Of a stretch of 64,000 bases of DNA, positions 34,404 through 42,080 are shown piece by piece. The stretch covers positions 453,992 through 517,991 of the forward strand of contig NZ_LMIJ01000011.1 in assembly GCF_001428665.1 (NCBI RefSeq), in the 5' to 3' direction. Position numbers and translations under genes: made by a program. Numbering within the stretch: position 1 is the stretch's first letter; each line of letters opens with the position of its first letter. The notes beneath the pieces are model-generated. The model worked only from the letters and a program-made list of their open reading frames with translations, had not been told where the DNA came from and ran no database searches. This stretch comes from Acidovorax sp. Root219. Lineage in GTDB: Bacteria > Pseudomonadota > Gammaproteobacteria > Burkholderiales > Burkholderiaceae_C.

Positions 34404-35048
34404 TCAGCCCGGTGCGGCCACCGCGTAGAAGCCCAGGAACATGTCCACCGCATCTGCCAGCACCTGCTGCTGCACGGCGGGCGCCAGCGGCGGCTGGCCC
34501 ATGGCCAGCTGGGGCCAGAAGGCGAAGGACTTGACCATGCCATGCAGCTGGTGGGCCGCGTAGTGGGCGTCGACCCCGGTGCGCAGGCGGCCGTCCTGCT
34601 GGGCGGCGCGCATCCACTGCGGCAGGCCTTCCTCCTTTTCGGACAGGCGTTCCACCAGGGCGCGGGCGCGCTCGGGCGTGTGCATCAGCTCGGCCATGGC
34701 CACGCGCGAGAGGTCGATGAAGCTTGCGTCATTGAGCAACTGCATCTTTTGCTCCAGCAGCGCCAGCAACTGTGCGCGCAGGGGCTGCGCGGTGTCGTAG
34801 CGGATCTCGTGCAGCGCATGGCCGCGCTCCCACAGCTTGCCCAGGATGGCCTCGAACAGCTCGTCCTTGCTCGGAAAGTGGTTGTACACCGTGCGCTTGG
34901 AGACATCGGCCGCCGCAGCCACCCGGTCCATGCTGGTGCCGGCAAAGCCATGCTCGCGGAACTCCGCAATGGCAGCCTGCACGATGGCCTCGCGCTTGCG
35001 GTCGGTCAGGCGGGTGGCAGGAGTCGTGGGCGGGGCTATGGGGCTCAT
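34404..35048 (-). CDS. TetR-family transcription regulator
   Basis: 214 residues: N-terminal TetR helix-turn-helix (EAIVQAAIAEFREHGFAGTS, then SKRTVYNHFPSKDELF) and an AcrR-type C-terminal ligand domain. It is divergent from the MBL-fold hydrolase gene; the gap contains a palindrome over the -10 box (35096-35107), a typical self-control arrangement. It may also govern the alpha/beta hydrolase gene behind it. Confidence 0.92.
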   Translation of the reverse strand: MSPIAPPTTPATRLTDRKREAIVQAAIAEFREHGFAGTSMDRVAAAADVSKRTVYNHFPSKDELFEAILGKLWERGHALHEIRYDTAQPLRAQLLALLEQKMQLLNDASFIDLSRVAMAELMHTPERARALVERLSEKEEGLPQWMRAAQQDGRLRTGVDAHYAAHQLHGMVKSFAFWPQLAMGQPPLAPAVQQQVLADAVDMFLGFYAVAAPG

Positions 35049-35071
35049 AGCCGAAATTTTACACCGGGGAG

Positions 35072-35121
35072 TTTACTTTTTCAGAAACAACACTACACTG
35101 TGCAGTGCACTTTTCAGAAAA
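35072..35121. promoter_or_regulatory. MBL gene promoter with overlapping operator
   Basis: TTTACT at 35072-35077 and TACACT at 35094-35099 (16-bp spacer) make a promoter for the MBL gene. The palindrome CACTG-TG-CAGTG (35096-35107) overlaps the -10 box, and direct repeats ACTTTTTCAGAAA (35075-35087) and ACTTTTCAGAAAA (35109-35121) flank it. The position fits a TetR-type repressor site. Confidence 0.55.
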
Positions 35122-35132
35122 GGCAGTCCCCC

Positions 35133-36218
35133 ATGTTCCGCCGCGTGCCCCGCATCCTCCTCATCCTCACCGCAATCACCGCCATGGCCTACAGCATCCT
35201 CTCCTGTGCCAACCTGCCCTCTGCCTCGTACGAGCAGTCGCCCCAGTACGTGGACGGCAAGTTCCGCAACGTTGCTCCGCGCCAGGCGCCCGGCTTCTTC
35301 AAGACGGTGGCCATCTTCTGGCGCTTTGCCACCGACAAGCCGGCCAACACCGTGCCCGCCAAGCCCATCGAGGTCAAGCCGCTCACCCAGGCCGACGTGC
35401 TGGCAGCGCCCGACCAGAGCCTGTGGCGCCTGGGCCATTCGACCATGCTGCTCAAGCTTGACGGCAAGTTCTGGCTCACCGACCCGGTGTTCTCCGAGCG
35501 CGCCTCGCCCTTTCAGCTCCTCGGGCCCAAGCGCTTCCACGCGCCGCCGCTCACCATCGACGAGCTGCCGCCCATTACCGGCGTGGTGCTCTCGCATGAC
35601 CACTACGACCACCTCGATTTCGACGCCATCCAGAAGCTGGCGCCCAAGGTCGAGCATTTCCTCACCCCGCTGGGCGTGGGCGACCGCCTCATCGCCTGGG
35701 GCGTGCCGGCCGCCAAGGTGCAGCAGTTCGACTGGTGGCAGGGCACCAGCGTGGGCGGCGTGAAGTTCGTCGCCACCCCGGCCCAGCACTTCTCGGGCCG
35801 CACCCTGTCGGACGGCAACCGCACGCTGTGGGCCTCGTGGGTCATCATGGCCGGCGACACGCGCATCTTCTTCAGCGGCGACACCGGCTATTTCGACGGC
35901 TTCAAGGCCATCGGCGAGCGCTATGGCCCGTTCGACCTGACCATGGTCGAGACCGGGGCCTACGACGCCCAGTGGCCCGACGTGCACATGCAGCCCGAAG
36001 AAAGCCTGCAGGCCCACCGCGACGTGAAGGGCCGCCACATGATGCCCATCCACAACGGCACCTTCGACCTGGCCCTGCACCCCTGGCACGAGCCCTTCGA
36101 GCGCATCACCACGCTGGCCGCTGCGAGCCAGGTGCCCCTGGTGGCGCCGGTGATGGGCGAGCGGCTGGACATCCGCAACCCCTCGCTGTCGCAAAGCTGG
36201 TGGCGCAGCGTGCAGTGA
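35133..36218 (+). CDS. MBL-fold metallohydrolase, lipoprotein-like (NAPE-PLD-type)
   Basis: 361 residues. The N-terminus is a signal with a lipobox ILSC (Cys25). Metal ligands: SHDHYDHLD (HxHxDH), TPAQHFSG, FSGDTGYF (bridging Asp), and MPIHNGTF. The arrangement matches the NAPE-PLD/UlaG-like group of MBL hydrolases, which act on phosphodiester lipids or lactones; substrate not known. Transcribed divergently from the TetR regulator. Confidence 0.88.
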   Translation: MFRRVPRILLILTAITAMAYSILSCANLPSASYEQSPQYVDGKFRNVAPRQAPGFFKTVAIFWRFATDKPANTVPAKPIEVKPLTQADVLAAPDQSLWRLGHSTMLLKLDGKFWLTDPVFSERASPFQLLGPKRFHAPPLTIDELPPITGVVLSHDHYDHLDFDAIQKLAPKVEHFLTPLGVGDRLIAWGVPAAKVQQFDWWQGTSVGGVKFVATPAQHFSGRTLSDGNRTLWASWVIMAGDTRIFFSGDTGYFDGFKAIGERYGPFDLTMVETGAYDAQWPDVHMQPEESLQAHRDVKGRHMMPIHNGTFDLALHPWHEPFERITTLAAASQVPLVAPVMGERLDIRNPSLSQSWWRSVQ

Positions 36219-36223
36219 GCTGA

Positions 36224-37678
36224 TCAGCCGTCCGGCAGGCGCCTGGCCAATTGGCCCACAATCCGCGCCGCAGCCGTGATCTCGACCACGCCGAAGCCCG
36301 CGTAGCCGAACAGCCAGCCGCGCCGCTCGGACTCCATCGCATAGCGCGACAGCGGCGCCAGCATCACCCCCGCCGCCTGGGCCTGGCGGCACAGAGCCTC
36401 GTCGTCGCTGCCCGGCGCGTGCTCCAGCAGCAGATGCATGCCCCGGTCGCTGGCGGCCAGTTGCAACGCGCCGTCGCTGGCATCGGCCAGCGCATCGCGC
36501 AGCGCCTGCTGGCGTGCCTGGTACAGCTCGCGCATCTGGCGCAGGTGGCGCAGCAGGTGGCCCTCGGCAATGAACTGCGCCAGCACCGCCTGCGCATCGC
36601 CGGGCGCATGCCGGTCGGTGATGGCGCGGGCCATGGCAAAGGGCTGCACCAGCGCCGGCGGCGCCACGATGAAGCCCAGCCGCAGGCCCGGGTGCAGCGT
36701 CTTGGAAAAGGTGCCCACGTACAGCACCCGCTCCGACCCCGGCAGGCTGCACAGCGCCGGCACGCGCTGCGCGCCGTACTGGAACTCGCCGTCGTAGTCG
36801 TCCTCCACCACCCAGGCATCGTGCGTGCGCGCCCACTGCAGCAGCGCCTGGCGCCGCGCCAGGCCCATGCGCCCGCCCGTGGGGTACTGGTGCGTGGGCG
36901 TCACCACCGCCATGTGCGCGCCGGGCCAGCGCTGCGTGGCCTCGGCAATGCAGGCGCCCTCGCCGTCCATGGCCATGGGCCGGGCCCGCACGCCGTGGCC
37001 CAGCAGCGCAGCGCGTATGCCGGGGTAGCCGGGGTCTTCCACCAGCACTTCGTCGCCCACGTCCAGCAGCAGCCGCGCGATCAGGTCGATGGCCTGCTGC
37101 GAGCCCGAGCACACCACCACCTGGCCCGCATCGCAGCGGATGCCGCGCGAGGCCCACAGCCACTGCGCCACCGCCTCGCGCAGCTGCGGGTCGCCGGCCG
37201 GGTCCAGGTACTGCGCGCGCGCCGCGCGCTGGCCGGGGCCGGCCTGGCGCGCCAGGCGGTCCCACACGGCGTAGGGAAAGGTGTCCACCTCGGGCGCCCC
37301 CATGCGAAAGGCCCGCGCCACTGCCACCGGCGGGTTCCAGCGCGCCGCTGTGTCGGCAATCAGTTGGCCCCGGCGCGACAGGCCCCTGGGCGGCGCCACC
37401 AACTGCTGCTGGGTGCGGGTGGTGGCGCCCCCGGCCGCCTGCGAGACATAGGTGCCATCGCCCACACGCGCCTCCACATAGCCCTCGGCCTGCAGGCGAT
37501 GCACGGCCCACAGCACCGTGTTGCGCGACACGCCCAGCGCCGCAGCATGCTCGCGCGAAGGCGGCAGCCGCGTGCCCGCGCGCAGGCTGCCCTGCTCGAT
37601 GGCGCCGCGCAGGCGCTCGTAGACCTGCTGGCGCAGCGTGGCGGTGGCCACGGTGGGATTGGCTCTGGCGGTTGGCAC
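36224..37678 (-). CDS. MocR-type (PdxR-like) GntR/aminotransferase regulator
   Basis: 484 residues: winged helix (about 12-75, LPPSREHAAALGVSRNTVLWAV), then aminotransferase fold with PLP site TFSKTLHPGLRLGF and substrate motif TPTHQYPTGGRM. PdxR-type proteins sense PLP and control vitamin B6 genes, but here the divergent genes are an OsmC protein and a PaiB-like flavin protein. The stop is 6 nt from the MBL stop on the other strand. Confidence 0.9.
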   Translation of the reverse strand: MPTARANPTVATATLRQQVYERLRGAIEQGSLRAGTRLPPSREHAAALGVSRNTVLWAVHRLQAEGYVEARVGDGTYVSQAAGGATTRTQQQLVAPPRGLSRRGQLIADTAARWNPPVAVARAFRMGAPEVDTFPYAVWDRLARQAGPGQRAARAQYLDPAGDPQLREAVAQWLWASRGIRCDAGQVVVCSGSQQAIDLIARLLLDVGDEVLVEDPGYPGIRAALLGHGVRARPMAMDGEGACIAEATQRWPGAHMAVVTPTHQYPTGGRMGLARRQALLQWARTHDAWVVEDDYDGEFQYGAQRVPALCSLPGSERVLYVGTFSKTLHPGLRLGFIVAPPALVQPFAMARAITDRHAPGDAQAVLAQFIAEGHLLRHLRQMRELYQARQQALRDALADASDGALQLAASDRGMHLLLEHAPGSDDEALCRQAQAAGVMLAPLSRYAMESERRGWLFGYAGFGVVEITAAARIVGQLARRLPDG

Positions 37679-37691
37679 GAATTGGCCCCTT

Positions 37692-37728
37692 CAATGGCTC
37701 TCTATCGCCATAAACTGAAGAACCATTG
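37692..37728. promoter_or_regulatory. inverted repeat in MocR/OsmC gap
   Basis: CAATGG at 37692-37697 and CCATTG at 37723-37728 form an inverted repeat in the 81-bp gap between divergent genes, a probable regulator site. Confidence 0.4.
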
Positions 37729-37759
37729 TAGGCACCACCCCCACGAAAGCATTCCCACC

Positions 37760-38242
37760 ATGGCAGAGCACTTCGCCACCATCACCTGGCAACGCGGCAG
37801 CGACGATTTCCTCGACAAGCGCTACCACCGCGCCCACACCTGGCAGTTCGACGGCGGCGCCACCGTGGCCGCATCGTCCTCGCCGCATGTCGTGCCCCTG
37901 CCCTACTCCGATGCGGCGGCGGTCGACCCCGAGGAGGCCTACGTCGCCTCGCTGTCGAGCTGCCACATGCTGTGGTTCATGGACTTCGCCAGCCGCGCGG
38001 GCTACCGGCTGGACAGCTACAGCGATGCGGCCGTGGGCACCATGGCCAAGAACGATGCCGGCCAGCTCGTCGTCACCCACGTGCAGCTCAAGCCGGTCAC
38101 CCGCTTCGATGCGGCCCACGCACCCAGCGCCGAGCAACTCGACGACCTGCACCACAAGGCCCACACCTCGTGCTTCCTGGCCAACTCGGTCAAGACGCAG
38201 ATCGACTGCGCGCCCGTGCTGCAACTGAGCGAAGGGGGCTGA
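37760..38242 (+). CDS. OsmC family protein
   Basis: 160 residues with the OsmC redox pattern: SSCHMLWF and HTSCFLANS carry the two active-site cysteines, and Arg and Glu are in the N-terminal portion. Members reduce organic hydroperoxides. It is divergent from the MocR-type regulator and followed 3 nt later by the PaiB-like gene, so the pair forms a unit. Confidence 0.9.
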   Translation: MAEHFATITWQRGSDDFLDKRYHRAHTWQFDGGATVAASSSPHVVPLPYSDAAAVDPEEAYVASLSSCHMLWFMDFASRAGYRLDSYSDAAVGTMAKNDAGQLVVTHVQLKPVTRFDAAHAPSAEQLDDLHHKAHTSCFLANSVKTQIDCAPVLQLSEGG

Positions 38243-38245
38243 ACC

Positions 38246-38884
38246 ATGGCCAATGCCAACCGCCAGTTCCGCGTGGCCGACGCCGCCGTGCTGCAGTCCC
38301 TGGTGCGTGCCCAGCCGCTGGCCACGCTGGTCATCACGCGCGAAGGCGCGCTGCACGCCAACCATGTGCCGCTGTACCTCGATCCCACGCGCGGCGAGCA
38401 CGGCACGCTGGTCGGTCACGTGGCGCGCGCCAACAGCGTATGGCCGCTGCTGCCGCAGACCTCCGTGGCCATCTTCCACGGGCCGCAGGCCTACATCTCG
38501 CCCACCTGGTACCCTTCCAAGGCCATCGACGGCAAGCAGGTACCTACCTGGAACTACGCCACGGTGCACGCCCACGGCCAGCTCACCGCCCTGAAGGACG
38601 ACCCGGCCACGCTGCGCGCCATATTGCACACCCTGAGCGAGGCGCACGAAGCGCACCGCCCCGAGCCCTGGCGCCTGGACGACGCACCGCCCGCCTACAT
38701 CGAGCAGATGATGCGCGCCATCGTTGGCATCGAGCTCGCGGTGGAGCGGTGGGAGGGCGTGTGGAAGGTCAGCCAGAACCGCACCGACGCCGACCGCGCC
38801 GGCGTGGTGGCTGGCCTCACGGCGGAGGGAACGCCTGCGGCGCTGGCCATGGCCGCGCTGGTGCGGCAGGGCGCATCAGCCTGA
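38246..38884 (+). CDS. PaiB-like FMN-binding negative regulator
   Basis: 212 residues, split-barrel flavin fold; family signature YISPTWYPSKAIDGKQVPTWNY and the C-terminal GIELAVERWEGVWKVSQN. PaiB in Bacillus is linked to polyamine or sporulation control, but the family is mostly uncharacterised. It is translated right after OsmC. Convergent with the homoserine dehydrogenase gene. Confidence 0.9.
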   Translation: MANANRQFRVADAAVLQSLVRAQPLATLVITREGALHANHVPLYLDPTRGEHGTLVGHVARANSVWPLLPQTSVAIFHGPQAYISPTWYPSKAIDGKQVPTWNYATVHAHGQLTALKDDPATLRAILHTLSEAHEAHRPEPWRLDDAPPAYIEQMMRAIVGIELAVERWEGVWKVSQNRTDADRAGVVAGLTAEGTPAALAMAALVRQGASA

Positions 38885-40279
38885 TCAAGCGTCGAGCATC
38901 TCCACCCGCAGCGAGATCACCGGCCCGGCCACCGCCGGGTGCGCTGCCAGCGCATGCACGGCCAGGTCCACCGTGGCCTGGGCCACCGCGTCGGTCAGCA
39001 CCAGCACCTGGGCGCCGCTGCCCGGGGGCAGGGCCTTGTCTGCCGCCAGCACCACTTGCGCCACCGGCACCTGCTGCGCCGCCAGCCAGGCGCCCACGGC
39101 CCCGATGTCCTGCGCCAGGTGCACGGGCACGCGCAGGTAGTGGCGCGTGTGCACGGCGGCGCCTGGCAGCACGGCCAGGTGCTCGTCCACCGCATGGGCG
39201 TGAAAGCCCAGGTGCGGCACGCGCTGCGCCGCGTTCGTGCCGTCGAGCCGCGCCACGTCCACCAGGTCGGCAATCACGGCTGATGCGGTCTGCTCCGATC
39301 CGGCGCCCGCGCCGTAGTACATCGTCACCCCGGCCGCATCGCCCTTGACCATGATGCCGTTCATCGAACCGTTCACATGTGCCAGCAGGTGCGTGGCCGG
39401 CACCAGCGCGGGCTGCACGCGCAGCTCCACGCCGTCGCTGCGCTTTCGCGCCACACCCAGCAGCTTGATGCGGTAGCCCAACTGCTCGGCGCACGCCACG
39501 TCCAGCCCCTGCAGCGCGGTGATGCCCTCCACCTGCGCGTCGGCAAAGCGCACCGGCATGCCGAAGGCGTTGGCCGCCAGCAGCGTGATCTTGTGCGCCG
39601 CGTCCACGCCCTCGATGTCGAAGGCGGGGTCCGCCTCGGCATAGCCCAGGGCCTGTGCCTGCTCCAGCGCCTGCGCAAAGCCCAGGCCCTCGTCGCGCAT
39701 CTTGCTCAGGATGAAATTGGTGGTGCCGTTGATGATGCCTGCCACCCACTCGATGCGGTTGGCCGTGAGGCCCTCGCGCAGCGCCTTGATGATGGGGATG
39801 CTCACGGCCACCGCCCCCTCATAGGCCAGCGCTACGCCATGCTGGCGCGCGGCGGCAAACAGCTCGTTGCCATGCACCGCCAGCAGCGCCTTGTTGGCCG
39901 TCACCACGTGCTTGCCCGCCGCCATGGCCGCCAGCAGCCATTCGCGCGCCGGGCCGGTGCCGCCCGCGGCCTCCACCACCACGTCCACATCGGGGTGGGT
40001 GGCGACCTGCATCGGGTCGTTGGTCAGTGCCACGCCCGTGCCCACCACGCCGGCCGCGCGCGCCAGGTTGCGCGCCGCCACCACCACCACCTCGATGCCA
40101 CGCCCCGCGCGGGCCGCAACCACGTCCTGGTTGCGTGCCAGCACGCGGAAAGTTCCTGCGCCTACGGTGCCAATGCCGATCATGCCCACGCGCAGCGGGC
40201 GGGTGGCAGCAGGCATGGCCATGGTCGTGGCAATGCTGTGCTGTGCAGGCTGAAGGGACTGGACGGGATCGCGGTACAT
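38885..40279 (-). CDS. hom: homoserine dehydrogenase
   Basis: NAD(P)-dependent reduction of aspartate semialdehyde to homoserine, on the route to threonine, isoleucine and methionine. The 464-residue protein has an N-terminal Rossmann motif GIGTVGAG (about 35-42), the catalytic-domain GIINGTTNFIL and DIEGVDAAHK motifs and a C-terminal ACT-type regulatory domain (VPVHLAQDIGAVG). The start at 40279 has GGAAG 7 nt away; the longer frame to 40336 has no such site. A leader peptide and a strong terminator precede the gene, so transcription attenuation by Thr/Ile is likely. Confidence 0.95.
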   Translation of the reverse strand: MYRDPVQSLQPAQHSIATTMAMPAATRPLRVGMIGIGTVGAGTFRVLARNQDVVAARAGRGIEVVVVAARNLARAAGVVGTGVALTNDPMQVATHPDVDVVVEAAGGTGPAREWLLAAMAAGKHVVTANKALLAVHGNELFAAARQHGVALAYEGAVAVSIPIIKALREGLTANRIEWVAGIINGTTNFILSKMRDEGLGFAQALEQAQALGYAEADPAFDIEGVDAAHKITLLAANAFGMPVRFADAQVEGITALQGLDVACAEQLGYRIKLLGVARKRSDGVELRVQPALVPATHLLAHVNGSMNGIMVKGDAAGVTMYYGAGAGSEQTASAVIADLVDVARLDGTNAAQRVPHLGFHAHAVDEHLAVLPGAAVHTRHYLRVPVHLAQDIGAVGAWLAAQQVPVAQVVLAADKALPPGSGAQVLVLTDAVAQATVDLAVHALAAHPAVAGPVISLRVEMLDA

Positions 40280-40329
40280 AAAGAGCTTCCTTCTCCGGGT
40301 TGCTGGCTGCCAGGCAGCCAAAAAACAAA

Positions 40330-40367
40330 CGAACAAAACAAAAAACCCAGCTGCCAGAGCTGGGTTT
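40330..40367 (-). terminator. terminator in the hom leader (attenuator)
   Basis: On the minus strand a perfect 10-bp stem (AAACCCAGCT with AGCTGGGTTT, loop of 5) is followed at once by TTTTTTGTTTTGTT. It sits between the leader peptide and hom on their own strand, not at the end of another gene, so it can serve as the attenuation point. Confidence 0.85.
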
Positions 40368-40405
40368 CATTCGTTCATTCCGGGGAGGAGGGAGAGAGCG
40401 ATCAC

Positions 40406-40450
40406 CAGGTGGCTGCCGAAACGGCCACCTGCGCGTGCTCAGGTGGCCGC
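40406..40450 (-). promoter_or_regulatory. alternative pairing region after the hom leader peptide
   Basis: Three complementary blocks lie in a row on the minus strand: GCCACCT in the last codons of the leader peptide (40441-40447), CAGGTGGC (40424-40431) and GCCACCTG (40406-40413). The middle block can pair with either neighbour; which pair forms depends on where the ribosome stands on the leader ORF. Confidence 0.65.
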
Positions 40451-40567
40451 GGGGGTAATGGTGGTAATCATTCGTGCACCCATCGCCCGCGTGAACGCAG
40501 GCAGCATCATGGCCATGCCCATGGGGGCAGCGGCAGCAAATGCGGTGTGGATGGAGGTGTACGACAT
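40439..40567 (-). CDS. Thr/Ile leader peptide of hom
   Basis: A 42-codon ORF ending MITTITPAAT, with codons ATT ACC ACC ATT ACC in a row, an Ile/Thr-rich run like that of E. coli thrL. Only the C-terminal 10-20 residues are convincing; inner ATGs (for example the one before ITTITP) could be the true start, since no strong ribosome site is seen for any of them. Directly after the stop are competing stem-loops and a terminator ahead of hom. This is the expected layout of a ribosome-mediated attenuator sensing threonine and isoleucine. Confidence 0.7.
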   Translation of the reverse strand: MSYTSIHTAFAAAAPMGMAMMLPAFTRAMGARMITTITPAAT

Positions 40568-40574
40568 GGCTGCC

Positions 40575-40605
40575 AGTGTAGCGGATTGGGCGTGGGGGGC
40601 GTCAA
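40575..40605 (-). promoter_or_regulatory. promoter of the hom leader
   Basis: On the minus strand TTGACG (40600-40605) and TACACT (40575-40580) lie 19 bp apart, slightly wide. The -35 box overlaps the stop codon of the ferredoxin gene. The start site would fall next to the leader ATG at 40567, so the longest leader form would be nearly leaderless. Confidence 0.5.
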
Positions 40606-40850
40606 GGGGTCGTTGCATGGCCCGTGGTTCGCACCATGCGTATCGCATCGAACGGGCAGCGCACCGCACACAGCGCGCACCCCGTGCAGCCCGGCTCGTC
40701 GTGCAGCTTGGATCGCTTGGGCCCCCAGCTGTGCGGCCCCTGTACCTGCAGCGACAGCACATGCGGCGGGCACACGGCGATGCACCAGCCGCAGCCGGTG
40801 CAGCGGTCGGTGTCGATGGCGGGCAGGGCCTTGCGTGGGGCTGTGCTCAT
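40602..40850 (-). CDS. 2[4Fe-4S] ferredoxin
   Basis: 82 residues with two CX2CX2CX3CP clusters: CTGCGWCIAVCP (Cys17, 20, 23, 27) and CTGCALCAVRCP (Cys55, 58, 61, 65). The loop of 27 residues between clusters is longer than in clostridial ferredoxin. Electron carrier; partner unknown. Open frame extends upstream to 41819, but that is a shadow of the DUF72 gene. It lies immediately upstream of the hom leader region on the same strand. Confidence 0.9.
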   Translation of the reverse strand: MSTAPRKALPAIDTDRCTGCGWCIAVCPPHVLSLQVQGPHSWGPKRSKLHDEPGCTGCALCAVRCPFDAIRMVRTTGHATTP

Positions 40851-40907
40851 ACGGGCAGTGTGCCCCCGGCGTGCCTGCCCTGCAAGGCTCGCGGTACAGT
40901 GCCGGCC

Positions 40908-41204
40908 ATGGACTCCGACAACCTCATCACCCGCCACCTCCTCATCACCGGCCATGTGCAGGGGGTCGGCTACCGCTGGTCCATGACCCAGGCAGCCAAG
41001 CGCCTGGGCGTGCAGGGCTGGGTGCGCAACCGCAGCGATGGCCGGGTGGAGGCCTGCGCCTGGGGCACTCCACAGGCCGTGCAGGCCCTCGTCGACTGGG
41101 CGCACCAGGGGCCGGCGCAGGCGCAGGTGGAGCGCGTGGTGGTGGGCAATGTGCCCGATGGCGGTGAGCCACCGCAGGGCTTCAGGCAGCGCGAAACGGT
41201 CTAG
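40908..41204 (+). CDS. acyP: acylphosphatase
   Basis: 98 residues with the active-site motif GHVQGVGYRW (Arg23) and the Asn in VRNRSDGRVEA (Asn41), both needed for catalysis. Hydrolyses acyl phosphates such as carbamoyl or acetyl phosphate. The C-terminal sequence GGEPPQGFRQRET is shortened against the usual FxIRR end. It overlaps the DUF72 gene by 4 nt (tail to tail). Confidence 0.93.
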   Translation: MDSDNLITRHLLITGHVQGVGYRWSMTQAAKRLGVQGWVRNRSDGRVEACAWGTPQAVQALVDWAHQGPAQAQVERVVVGNVPDGGEPPQGFRQRETV

Positions 41205-42016
41205 AACAACCCGGGTGTTGTGCCCTGCTCGGCCTTTGGCAAGGCGAGTCCCAGCTGCCTGATCAACTCCATCGCCCCCGCCGGCGCCCGCTCCTTCGCG
41301 CCGTTGATGAAGTACACGAACACATCGCGTGGCCGCTCGCCTCCCGTCCAGCTGCGCACGCCCTGGGCCCATTGGGCAATGGCCTCGGGCGTATAGCCTG
41401 TGGGCACGTCGGCCTGGCTGCGCATCAGCCGCAGGTAGGCAAAATCGGCCGCCCCATCGGCGATGGCCGGGAATTTTTCCGAATCGGTGTGCACCGGCAC
41501 GCAGCCGTAGCGGCGCGCCAGTTCGATGAAGGCCGGTGTGGCAAAGCTCTCGTGCCGCACGTCCAGCACATGGCGCAGCGTGCGCCCATCCACCGCCTTG
41601 GGCAGCAGCGCTAGAAAAGCCTCGAAATCCCCTGGCTCGAACTGCTTGGTGGGCATGAACTGCCAGACGATGGGGCCGAGCTTGTCCTTGAGCTCGGAGA
41701 TGCCGCTGTCGACAAAGCGCGCGATCGAATCGCCCGCCTCGGCCAGCACGCGCCGGTTGGTCGCAAAGCGGTTGGCCTTGAGCGAGAACATGAACCCATC
41801 GGGCGTCTCGCCATGCCACTTGGCAAAGGTGGGCGGCTTGAAGGTGCTGTAGTAGGTGCCGTTGACCTCGATGGCCGTGAGCTGGCGGCTGGCGTAGTGC
41901 AGCTCCTTGGCGTGCGACAGGCCTGCGGGGTAGAAGTTGCCGCGCCAGGGCTCGAAGGTCCAGCCGCCGATGCCGATGCGGATGTGCTGCTGCTTGCTGT
42001 TGCTGCTGTCAGTCAT
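41201..42016 (-). CDS. DUF72 family protein (YecE-like)
   Basis: 271 residues starting MTDSSNSKQ. Signature blocks of DUF72, a TIM-barrel family: GIGGWTFEPWRGNFYP, the LTAIEVNGTYYS segment and WQFMPTKQF. A longer frame to 42031 adds five residues. Members are structurally linked to xylose-isomerase-like barrels but have no assigned reaction. No operon partner is obvious. Confidence 0.88.
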   Translation of the reverse strand: MTDSSNSKQQHIRIGIGGWTFEPWRGNFYPAGLSHAKELHYASRQLTAIEVNGTYYSTFKPPTFAKWHGETPDGFMFSLKANRFATNRRVLAEAGDSIARFVDSGISELKDKLGPIVWQFMPTKQFEPGDFEAFLALLPKAVDGRTLRHVLDVRHESFATPAFIELARRYGCVPVHTDSEKFPAIADGAADFAYLRLMRSQADVPTGYTPEAIAQWAQGVRSWTGGERPRDVFVYFINGAKERAPAGAMELIRQLGLALPKAEQGTTPGLF

Positions 42017-42080
42017 GGCGTTCCCTGTCACGAGTCAATCCACGGAAAGGGCACTGTACCAGCGCGGCCCGGCTACAGCG

